Assembly: GCF_020382885.2 (NCBI RefSeq)
Contig: NC_058513.1
Span: forward strand, 3,921,408-3,985,407
DNA from: Scatophagus argus
Lineage: Eukaryota; Chordata; Actinopteri; Scatophagidae
Direction: 5' to 3'
Length of the DNA stretch: 64,000 nucleotides
Below are positions 37,601 through 49,000 of the stretch, piece by piece. The translations under genes and the position numbers were made by a program. Every line of letters starts with the position of its first letter. Positions within the stretch are counted from its first letter, which is position 1. Under the pieces are notes generated by a model, which made no database searches, was not told the DNA's origin, and was given only the letters and a program-made list of their open reading frames with translations.

Positions 37601-38402
37601 AGGAGGAAGCACAGAGGCAGGCTTCTCTCCTGCAGGAGGCGCTGGAGAGCTTAAGGAGTGGAGACAATCCCCATTTAGCACTTCACCAACTCCAACTACT
37701 ACACCGACTGCCCCTGGAGTCCATCCTGAGTTTGCAGGCTCAGCTCTGTAGCTGCTTACATGCTGTGGAACAGGTAATACCGCTTTTCGCCCTACATTTA
37801 GCTCGCAGCTAAAAGCATTTTTAGAACCTTCTTAGCCTCCAGCTAAGAGATCATTCACACTGGCAAAATTGTGGCACATCCCGAAGCAGGTTAACTGAAT
37901 TTAGAATGTAACCTAGAGCTTGTTGGCCCTGCTCCAGGTCAGGCTGAGCCCCCAGGTTACAGGTTCATTCCCTGAAAATCAACTAAACACTTGGCTATAA
38001 GGGGTAATAGAACGTAAATATCAACATATATGGCATGTTCTAGTGGACATCTAACCGAGATCTAGTAGAAGTGCAGTGTGAATATGGCCCTGGGCTAGCC
38101 ATTGTGAAAATCCAGACAGACTGTCTTTGATGTCTTCTTGACCTTAATTTAAAGTTTTATTTTGCTCACAGAATGGTGGCGGGCATTATTCTTTTCTTTC
38201 TCCAATTTAAGGTACATCTCTGGTCTGTTTGTCTGTGTTTTCCAAGGTGGTGTACAGGAAACAGAGACAGTGCTGTGTGACATGTGGAGAGCAGGGCTCG
38301 GTGTCCCTGCCCTGTGGCCACGGACTCCAGTGTGAGAGCTGCTCCAGCTCGACTGAGTGCCCGCTTTGCCCCGAACAGACCCTGGAGCAGCAGCTCTCTT
38401 GA
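31674..38402 (+). CDS. unk: Unkempt, CCCH zinc-finger RNA-binding protein
   Basis: Sequence-specific mRNA-binding protein that represses translation and shapes early neuronal morphology. Exons: 31674-31822, 32347-32556, 34090-34266, 34372-34502, 35064-35199, 35307-35424, 35518-35602, 35702-36009, 36144-36209, 36422-36605, 36703-36804, 36924-37109, 37191-37372, 37513-37773, 38247-38402 (TGA). They join to 816 residues (human about 810). Six CCCH fingers are visible in two clusters (residues about 55-175 and 230-340), for example CPLFVQHKCTQHRPFSCFHWH and CNDMQQCGSCPRGPFCAFAH. The middle is Ser/Pro-rich with the conserved MNANALPFYPTS stretch, then a coiled coil (residues about 650-740), then a RING-like C-terminus (CVTCGEQ, LPCGHGLQCESC, CPLCPE). 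The N-terminal 40 residues are Ser-rich and diverge from mammals; QPEKPQHYTYLKEFRTEQCPL fixes the first exon junction. Confidence 0.97.
32557..34089 (+). other. unk: Largest unk intron
   Basis: 1.5 kb with no coding exon or recognised repeat. A pyrimidine-rich acceptor-like site near 33162 is followed by an early stop in the frame of unk, so I do not call an exon. Confidence 0.5.
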
Positions 38403-38886
38403 CCACACCACCCACTGGGCCCATCGTAGATTCCAAACCAGTCTGTCCTGATTCCACAGATGCCAGCTTTTGATCTCATTCAAAATGATTTCAGTTTATA
38501 ATGTGGTAACAACACAAGCACTGATCTGGTTTTGTATTTTTAAGAAGACGTTTACTGACAAATGACCAGTTTATTTAGCACAGGTCACTAAGTGAAAGCT
38601 CTTAATATGGAATTAATAGTTTTTCCAGTGTTACCGTGGGAACACAGTACATTTTTACTAGTTACTGCCCTTGACCAGCGACACTGTTGTTTACCCCTGT
38701 TCCTCAATTTGTGAAAATAACTTTAAGACCTGCTGTTATTTCTTCTCTAACTCTACTATGAAAGATTTACATACAGATCTGTATGATACTTTGCTATGTT
38801 TTGAAACATAAGCACACCCTAATGAAAACAGATTTCCAGAGTGTTATCTATCTATGCGTATAGTGGGACTTCCTTCCAAAAATAAA
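38403..38886 (+). other. unk: unk 3' UTR and poly(A) signal
   Basis: Noncoding DNA after the unk stop, ending with AATAAA at 38881-38886. Confidence 0.65.
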
Positions 38887-39771
38887 GACATGACATGATA
38901 GACATGATAGTCCACAGTAGGGGAGCAGTCCTCATCACAAACGTTTAACAGAAGTATTTTCTGCTAAAATAAGCCCACTAACTTTATATTCCACATAGAA
39001 TGAAGTACAGCCGTACTCATGGATGAGATGCATATGCTTTGTAACAACACAGAAGTGAATGTAAAACTCCATTTGTCCTCTTGGCTGAGGTGTCGATGCT
39101 TAGTGGCCTGGTAGTATTCAGTTTCTGCTGTGTGTTTACCTTCGATTCAGATCTCAAAACTTTCTAGATGAATGGATGACATGACAAATTAGTCACTTTT
39201 TTTTAATTGTGTTTTTTTATTTTTGAGGATCATGAGCTGTCTTAGCAAAATCAACAGGTCTGACTGAAAACACTTAAAGGGCATATTTAGTTTCATCTAT
39301 ACAATCTGGTCTTATACAGCCAGGGGGGTCATACCAATCTGCTGGTAGGGCTTGACTAGATTATATTGATTTTCTTTTTCTTTTTTGTCCTTTGATAGTT
39401 TTATAGCAAAGATAAATTTAAAGTTGTCAATTGCTGTTGAATAATAACAGAAAATATTTAAAAATCTAGTAATATTTGTTTAAATTTACAACAGATGGCC
39501 TCTGTTAAAGCACTCAGGTTTTCTCTAATATTCTTCTACACAAACTGGAACAGGAAAGCATGTTAACACAATGGAGTCAACCTGTGTAGTCTTTAAAATT
39601 ACATATTTTAAAGTTTTACTTAAAAACGCTTTTCATGTTAACTCAAACATACATGTTTTTGTTAAAAGCAGTTCATTCGCTATGTTTAAAATCAATGTGT
39701 GACAAGTTTCTCTGCCAAAATTTTTACATTTGTAGTAATCTTTGACATTTCAGTGTGTCAAATGTAGTCTA

Positions 39772-39802
<31 letters not shown>

Positions 39803-40070
39803 ACACATAGTTAAGTGATGTCATACTTATCTCTTGCACTGATTAGACAAAACATCAGGAAGCAGACAGATCTGTAAAGGTGTGTGAGGTTTAAATGAAA
39901 GTGTTTATGATCACTGTGATGGTCTTCAGTAAACCCATGCTCAGCATACTGTGCACACACAAATCATCCAACACCAGTGTTTCCTTCTGAGTGGATTTTT
40001 CTTTGTTTTTTGGTACAGATCATTAAAACAAATTGTATATTTTTGGAGGAAGAATCTGTCTTTGTGCTTG
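38887..40070 (-). other. unk/unc13d intergenic gap and probable unc13d 3' UTR
   Basis: No open frame of note. A minus-strand AATAAA (TTTATT, 39216-39221) would give unc13d a 3' UTR of about 850 nt. A (TA)n microsatellite occupies about 39771-39803. Confidence 0.45.
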
Positions 40071-43000
40071 TTATGGTTGAATCCCCTCTTGGGACTGTTT
40101 CTCTCTCTGTCTTCGCTTCTTCACAAAGGCCTGAGTTTCACGCTCTCCTTTCCTGGACTCAAGTAGCCTCAGAATGCTGTCCTCTGGAAAACAAACGCAG
40201 GATTCACAAGTCAGATTAGCACATAGATTTAAATCTGTTATTTGGTTGATGCCAAGGTCATGCAAACTGGACATGAATTCTTCTTAAAACTCAGAGTAAA
40301 ATACTAAAAGACCTCATCAAGTACAACTAAGTAATGTACTAAAATGCATCCTGGAGGTGGATGAGGCCAATTGACAGTCAAGTGTTGCATCAAAGTGGCA
40401 GCTGCTCATGTGACATGATCCTTAAATCAGCATTAATTTCTTTTTCCAACCACCAGCAGCATCACTGACATATTTATACATTATGAATTGGTGAGACTAT
40501 GTTAGCAGTTAGCTGTTTACATGGTCAGCAGGTACAGAGCAACATTAGCATTCCACTGAAGATGTGTTTGTGGCTATCTGACAAATGCAATATTCACTCT
40601 CCTTTTAGCTCAGGTTTGCTTTTCACTTACTTTAAAGAAAACGTGGCACCTTAGCTGCTAAACTCTCCACTAAACTGAAATTGATGTGAGAGGTGCCAGT
40701 CTGATAGTGAATGGAAACAGTGAAGCTACAGGCCATTGCACCGAAACAATGAGCTGAAAAACACATTATCTTACACACAGTCATCATCGAACATATTTAA
40801 TCCAGCTTCAAGGCAGTCCTCCTTTATTGTGCACATCTTTATCCTAAAGTGTGTCTTTGTGTCACTGTCACATTTATCATATTTCTCCAGTGCGTCACCA
40901 GATTAAGCAGGTATTACTTAACCACATATCTGGGGCTAGATAGTATATAAGGACAGAAATACTGTGCAAATTGCAGAGGGAGGGAGAAAAAAATGGGTAA
41001 TTTTTTTTGCCCAGGTTAACTGAGTCACATACCGATTTAAAATGAAAATGATTAAAACCCTGCTTCATTGGTGTGAACCCACTGATGGTCATACCATTAG
41101 GTTTAGGATGCATCAGAGGCAGTCGGATCTGAGCAGGGACTGGGTCTGGCTGTGTGCTGAATCCATCTCCTTCCCTTCCTCCGGCAACTCCTGGTATGGC
41201 CTTGAGGGCGAGGAAGGCCTCTCCTTCAAAGTCATCTGTCCTCAAGGTGTCGTGGTCCAAAACTGTCACAGCCAGACAGGTCCCTGCAGCCTGGCACTGA
41301 TCCAGGGAAACCAGACTGTGACACAGAGGAGAGAGAGGTGTTCGAGGATTAAAGAAGTCCAAAAGAAAGCAAATGGCTGCACAGGTTTGTGTGAGAGTGA
41401 ATAATGTCACATAGAATATGGATATCGCCAAATATAAGACCGACGACTTACAACTCAAAGGCCTCATCAAAAAGAGGGTTGAGATCACAGCTTTTGATCT
41501 GAGTGCACCGAGGCTCCACCTCAGGAAAAATGTGGTAAGGCTCCAGACACAGCTGCACAAAGGGATCGCTAAGACCTGGCAAAAGCATCAAAGAGTCACG
41601 AGGAGAGATCACACAGCATTTAGCAGTGAGCATTTTTTGTTTTCTCTGTTTGGTCTTACCATTAGAATCCATTGGTAAGAGGTTGACCGCATTCAACACC
41701 TCAACTCTGAGTCTTTGGTCTGATCTCCTGTAGGATGTGAGGAGGGTGACAGCGCCATATTTTTCCCCACTGTACACATTCTGTCGCACACACAAGAGAA
41801 AAAGAAAGTGAACAACTAGTACGAGTTTGCTGTAGTCTGAGACACATTTGTCAGACGCTGCTGTCTCACCTGCTCCCATATTTTCCTTTCAAAGAACTTC
41901 TCCATAAGCTGCCGGCTGCTCAGAGAGTTGTGAGTCAGGTGACCTTTGAGAACCTGAGCACAGGAGAGAAAGATGAAATATGTTTTCTGTCTTATTTTGG
42001 GCTGAAGAAGACTGATCGATTCATGCAAATCAATCCCCTCTGTCTCCACTTACTCACCTTGTACTCTTCAGAGTGGAGTGTACACAGAGGAAGCCCATTC
42101 CCCTCAGCGTGGAAGCACTGCTCCAGGCACTGAGGAACAAGAACAGGAATTAAAATGCTCCATGAAGCTGGCTGTTAAACTCCAACAGTTAGAGTTCATA
42201 TTATTTTTATGTCATGTGTTACACAGAATTCAGAAATAAGATAAAACATGTTACTTTGGGGGCTTCAGAAGTGTTGCTAGATGGCTTTATCTAACCTTTG
42301 GACAGAGCCAGGCTAGCTGTCTTCCAATGCTTACGGTCTTTATACTAAGCTATGCTACAGGCTCTCCTGACTCTGAGCAAAAAATCAAATAAGCATCCTT
42401 CCCAAAATGTCAAACTGTTAGTTTAAGTCTTTCTGAGCTGAAGTGTTCACCACAAAAGCTCCCTTCTGCCCTCCTAGACAAGACAACCACATGGATGAGA
42501 ACCTACCTGCAGTGTATACAGCAGTCTCTGGCAGAACACCATGAATCCCTCTTGCTGTGGATGCTGAGTAGCCACCTGGTGGAGGATCTTCACCGAGTTA
42601 TTCCACAAAGGAGTTAGGAGACTGGGCACCAGAAAAAATACAGTGATACAATTTCATGAGTTGCCAGAGAGTGATAAATGGGATTAAAATAACATGAATA
42701 ACACACAGAACATTAGAGCTCATGATGAAAGAATTGTCAGGCGATAATCAGGCCTTGTACCTGTTGAAGTTCTCTTGGACCAGGTTTTCATTCATGTACT
42801 TCAGCTCTTGTTCCAGGTAGCGCATCAGAGGGGCCACAGCCTGAAATAGACAAGAGGCTGGAAATCAAGCATATATAAAAAGCATCTATTTGTGTTCAAC
42901 TGGCAGTGGTGGTCACCTACATCCTCTGTGGACTTGGAAGGAATCCTCCGCCTGGTTGACATGTTTCTGACATGAGTCTCAATGTCCGTGTTTAACTGAA

Positions 43001-46000
43001 GAGACAGACAGAGCAGAGGGAGAGGTCATGTTGAAGATTTTTCCTCAACATGCTTCTGTTTCAATTTGAAGGATATACACTGATGATCAAATGTTACATG
43101 TTGAGTGTCACACCTTTTTCCCAAGAGTGTCTAAAGCGGAGCGGATCTCTTTTCCGAGGACATTCTGGGCTTGCTGGAGCTGTAAGTGCAGAGTGTTCTC
43201 AAACTGGCTTTCCCCGATGACATTTTGAGTCCTGTCTCGAAGCCCCGGCCAGTTTAACTGTGTAGGAAGTCGGGTGAGCACTGACCGCAAATGCTCCAAG
43301 TCATTCACCACCACACACAACTACAGACACAGGAGAAAGGTTTGAGATGAGATTTTATGATGCACTGGAAATATCTTTTCTTTTCTTCTTTTCTTCTTGC
43401 TTGGGCTTACCATGTTGATGGCGCTGCTGTGGTCAGAGTTCTCAGACAGCACCCTGACTCTCTCCTTCAGGATGTGACAGTAGTTCACCACAATCTTACA
43501 CACATCCTAAAAACACACAGAAAGCAATGGTAGACAACAGGGGACTCCTTAATAATCTGACCTGTTTAACATCTGATTAGGACAGCAGAATACTGTACCT
43601 CTGTGAGCTTGACCATAAGCATGAAGGCCTCCTCTGGGTCAGGCCAGGACAGCTGCTCCCACAGGTGGCAGATAGGCTGGATACATGCCACCAGGTCCAC
43701 TGCTGAGGAACTGTGCTTTATGGGCACAGCACCAGACTGCAGGGGCTGAAGCTGAGAGGACCATTTAAAACAAGTTATGATCCTGTCCATGAAATGAAAC
43801 GATGTTTGTCATAATAGTAAAGCTTCAAAACATGAGTGTTACCTGGTCTACCTGCACAGCCCTCTCCACCCTGTCCTGAGTTGTGCTGAATGCTTGGTTC
43901 AGCCAGTAGGGCAGAGCCTCCCTGAAGTCCTCTTGAAAGTTTGTCAGCTCAAGTACTCCCCTGAAAGAACAGTAAGAGTAGTGATATTTTGTAGAGCAAT
44001 AATTTGCAATTGGTAATTATTAAACTGATGTAACCAGCCGAATACTATTAACAGGTGTGATGCTGATCTTTAGTAAATATGTTGTTTCAATAACCAATAA
44101 GCTACCAGCTATGATAGGCTGATTGTGTAGTACACACCTGTCAGGGAAAACTAGTTAAACTAGCAGAGATAGTTAGCTAAAAGCAATATCTAAGCTTATA
44201 GGCCAAGCTAAATAGTTCTGCTGAAATAGTCACCTAAAATTATTGGATAAATAGATGAAATAGGAATCTAAAAGTAACAATGTAAATAATCAGTTAAAAG
44301 TAATGATTAATTGGCTAGCTAAACGTAAACAAATGTCAAAATGTGTTAGCTAAAAGTAATAGCTTCTTCCACTTCAGCTTGTTTGTATGATCTCGTAGAC
44401 TGTGTTTAACTAAGTACATTCAAGTTCTGTACTTAAGTGTAGTTTTAAGCTACTTCTATTTCACTTTAGCTTTTCCATTTCCATTAAAGTTTTTTTTTTT
44501 TTTTACTTGTAAGCGAATATTTTGGAAAGATCTGAGGACTTCACAACCATTGCCAGAAAGAAAACAAACTTAACCAAAAAGACCTAAACATTGACATTAA
44601 ATTATTGCAGCTGTATGCTGTTGGATTGGACATATTTGGATCATGATATGTTGATATGAGGGGTACTCATCTGATAGGGAGGTGGAGGTTAACAGATTGT
44701 AAAGTGTGGTGTGAGTCTGACTGCTGACCTTTTCTGTAGGAAAGCCTTGTCTTTTTGGATAACCTGCAGACTCAGGTAAACAGGGAACAGGCTGTTGGCC
44801 AGGGCCTGTTCCATCTGACCCTCCATCAGGGATAAGGTTTCCCTCACCTCCTTGGCAAGCTATGGAGGAGATAAGAGGAGAGGTGAGACAATGCTCATTA
44901 AAAAGAAGTTGGTCAAGAAAAGAGGAGATTGTGGGGACTCTATTGATTATAAACTCTATAAACTATTCTTTTTGCCACTTACCAGGGAGTCAAACTTCTT
45001 GTAGACGACAGTGAATGAATCCACCTGCACAGCACTATAATGATGACAAAAAACATGAAAAAAAGTTTTTTGAATCAGCTTTGGATTTTTTGTTCTTTTT
45101 TGTTCTTTACTAATAGAACCAGCCTATCTGTCCTCTATTTAAGTGGCCCAGTAAGCCATGACAGCAAACACAACACCAAAAAAGAGGGAAGTGACAAACT
45201 TGAATGGAATGCAGTCATGATCAATGCTTTTCAGCTACAGCTGGTAACTCCAAGTCAAAACACCTGTATATTAATGGGAAAAAGTCAATACTAGTACATC
45301 TGATTATCCATTTGTCTCACCTTACCTGACAAATACTCGATTCCAGACATCCTTATTGTGCTTTATGTCTTCCTGTACTTCCCCAATCAACCTGGAGAGG
45401 GCGCTCACAATCTCTGACAGGTCCTGTATATTTGCATGGCGCAAAAATAACACACGTTTAGTACTGTGTTGCAGAAACCATATCATCCTCGGTTCCAGAT
45501 TCAATATGAAGGCCTTCATGTGGTGTCTGTCTTTACCTTAGTCATTGGCTGATGCAAACCCTTTTTGATGGTAAACCACTCCTGTGTACCTGTCTGATAT
45601 AAAAGTCAAGTTGTAAGTAATTAAAGACTTACATACTGTTGATAATAATCTCTTTGGTAGGCTTACTGACCCGTATGGCATCATTGACCTCATCATGTAA
45701 CTCAAACTGAGCTGGGTTCAGTTTCTGAAATGCCTGAGTCTTACAGATCTGGACCAAGATTCTGAAAAAAACATTCACGTATTCCTTAACATATATATAA
45801 TTGTATGTCAGCAATTCTATAAACACACTTAACAATGTGTACCTGAGCAGTGTGTGTAGTTTTGGACTAGCAGTGGGAGTTGGGGGGAAGATGTCTCTGT
45901 ATTTGGCCACCAGGCACAATCCGTACTGTAGGAAACCGTGAAGAGAGTCCCCAAGTTCCTGTTTCTGTTAACAGAGCACAACATCTTTCTCAACACTTGT

Positions 46001-49000
46001 GTGCTTCAATATTACCATAACTCCTGGTTTCTCTTTAATATTTTAGCAAAGGAAATAGAAAATTGGACATGAAACAGCTGGAAACAGTCTAACAAATAAA
46101 ATACTATAAGTTACATATGCAGTAATCAATATCATAGTGTAAAAATACTGTATTGAGGCAAAAAGTTTTGCATTCAAAATTGTACTTTTTTACATGTATA
46201 GAAGCATTAGCTTTAAAACGTTCTCATTACAAAACAGTAATATGTAAGCATCATTTTAAGATTATGATCATATCACTAATTTAATTTTTGGAAGTAGAAA
46301 ATGTGAGTAAAGTTCATTTCCTCTCCACCACTACCAGTGAAGTATACCTGTTGGTAAGGCAGCTCCTGCTGATGCCAGTGGTACTCTATACTGGTCAGCT
46401 GCTGCAACAGCACCGACGAGTCCACCTCTAAACTCTGGTACAGCTTACTGTAAGCCACCCACTTCCTGTCAGGGATGCACACGTACACAAATGGACTCAG
46501 AGGAGCAACACAAAGTACAATGTGACATACCCACATTGTAGTACTGAAACCCTTATTAACACAAATATTTCAGGATATTAATATATATTGGCAAGAGAAT
46601 GTGAAATAACATCTTTCCAAACATTTAATTTATAGTTAATTATAGACAACATGGTGAAATGAGCTATAACGCAAATTTAATCTTTAATCTTTTAATATTA
46701 AAATGCATAACATTGGTTTTATGTTATTTGATGTGCTGCATCAATTCTCTTCACTCTAAACGCTGGTGTGCTCTCACATAAGCTACTAAAAGTGTGCTGG
46801 ATGTCAACATGGTGCTTACGCCAGGTCCTGAAGAAAAGGTGAGAGGTCATTCTGCGTGGCGTAGAGCTCCAGCAGAGTCTGAGCCTCACCACACAGCGCA
46901 CCTTTCCATGGACCAGAGCTCTGAAGGACACCAAACAATAAAAGGAAGTTAAGGAAAAAGAACAAAATGTATGAGATCGTTTAAAAGAGTGTGCTTGTCC
47001 TTTACCTGCTGCTTGGAGATGTAAGCCTGAACAAACTGCTGCAGAATCCCACAATAGTTGATGTAAGCATTACGACCAGCACTAAGCGTCCCGTCTCTCT
47101 GTCAGACACAAAACACCAGTTCAGTCATAAAGTTGCTCCACACAGAAGTATATACGCGCAATTATACATTATTGTTTTATTTTATGTCCTACAACACACA
47201 CTGCTTTCTCAAATTTCACTTCTGGTGTCATCAACTTCACAAAACGCCATTAATTCAAATTCCTGTTTTTGCATACACTTCACCAAGAAAGGCCTGATAT
47301 TTCATCAGTGCACAGTTGTTCATTTATTCCGACAGGTGTTTTAATGCGACATTGTATATGACCTCAACAAAATGTTGCATTTTACACATTTATGGATGAA
47401 CTTGAGATTCAGGTGGCACTGGCCGCGATCGGGATACGTCTCTGTTCTGGGCTCCAGATGGTACCAGTTGTCTTCTGTACAGTGGAGATCCTAAAGTGAG
47501 ATGATACAAATGGTTTTTAGTCCTTGAAGACAGTGAAGAATCAAATGGCAGATATGAACATGAGAACATTTATTACCTGTAGTTTTACGACCACCTTTCC
47601 CAAAAAGTCATCTGTGCCTTTTTCCTTTTTGGCCTCCTTGATCATCCTAATAAGTGCAAGGAAAAAAGTTCACCTGCTTGCTTGTTTAGCTGTTTGTGTA
47701 TGAGTCACATGGAGAGTGTAATACCTTCTTAAGCTGTTAAAGTTGGTTTTGATCTCCTCTAGTTTCTGAGTGAGTGAAACCTCTTCGTCCTTATCCCTGA
47801 AACAGAAATGGCCCTGTTAAGGTGAATACGATGATGGGGAATAATTCAAGAGTGGAGCTCTGGATGTTTTCCTCACCACATCTCAAGATGGAAGCTGGCA
47901 CCAGCCATGTCTTCAAACTCTCTAAAACCCAAAAGAAAAAGAAAGAGTTTTGAGAAACAAATAAACCTGGTTCTGTGGTTCATTTGATATTAATACACAC
48001 ATTAGACACTCACAGTACAAAGGTCTGGTTCCATATGGGGTTCAGAGTCTGCTTCTTTATGTCTGTCTGATAGATTTTGTCATCTGATACAGCATCTTTT
48101 ACAATAGATTTGCAGGGTTTGGCTCTGGACTGGCGTGTTCGACTCTCTTTCTCATCCTCCATTATGGTCAGCATGCAGTAGGGGTCACTTAAGCCTGTTC
48201 AGAACACAAAAGAGATCTGCAGTAGACTCAAGTCACAGGATGCAGTGACGCAATGCTTTTTCAGAATCTTTCATAAGTTAGCAAGTGACACCTCCATAGA
48301 CACAGCAAAAGACCACAGACACTTGACGAGAAGTGAAAGCGAAGGATAAAATGTCCACATTAAAACAATCACATACAACATAACACATCAGTGCAAAGGA
48401 ATTCAACCATGGAAGGGAAACACCTCATGTACTTACATTTCAGTCACATAGTTACTTTCAAAATATCATCTGAAGAACCAATTTACTTTAAAGTGCTAAA
48501 TGCTAATTTTCAGCATGCTAACACACCCATAATGACAACGCTAACACACTGGTGTTAAGCTGGTAGTGGTGCATCATCAGTGTATCATGAATGTCTCCAC
48601 CAGATGTTGTGACAATCCACTGAGTAGATGTTGAGATAATTCTTGCGAAATGAAAACCTTAAGCTGCTGGTGGAACGGGATGAAAGTCAAGTTTTCACCA
48701 AAATCATTAAGATTCTTTTGCAGAGGACCATAATAACTGTACCACTGCACGTGGCAACTCCATCCAATAGTTGTTGAGATACTTCACTCTGGTTCACAGC
48801 GGAAGGCTGACCAGCCAACCAATGGGCTGATACTGCATTCTTTGGAGACATTATTGCAGGTTGTCAATTTTATGTTCTGCTGAGGAAAAGCAAGAACTCA
48901 CCACTGACATCTTTTCCCAGGATTCCCTTGGCTTCCTTAACAGTTGCCATCAGGCAATATACTGGAGGCTGAAAGGGTCGGCAGTTAGTTAGATGCTGTG

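Noticed and set aside
39771-39803. (TA)n tract as a regulatory or structural site
   Set aside because: Simple microsatellite in a noncoding gap; nothing else supports a function.
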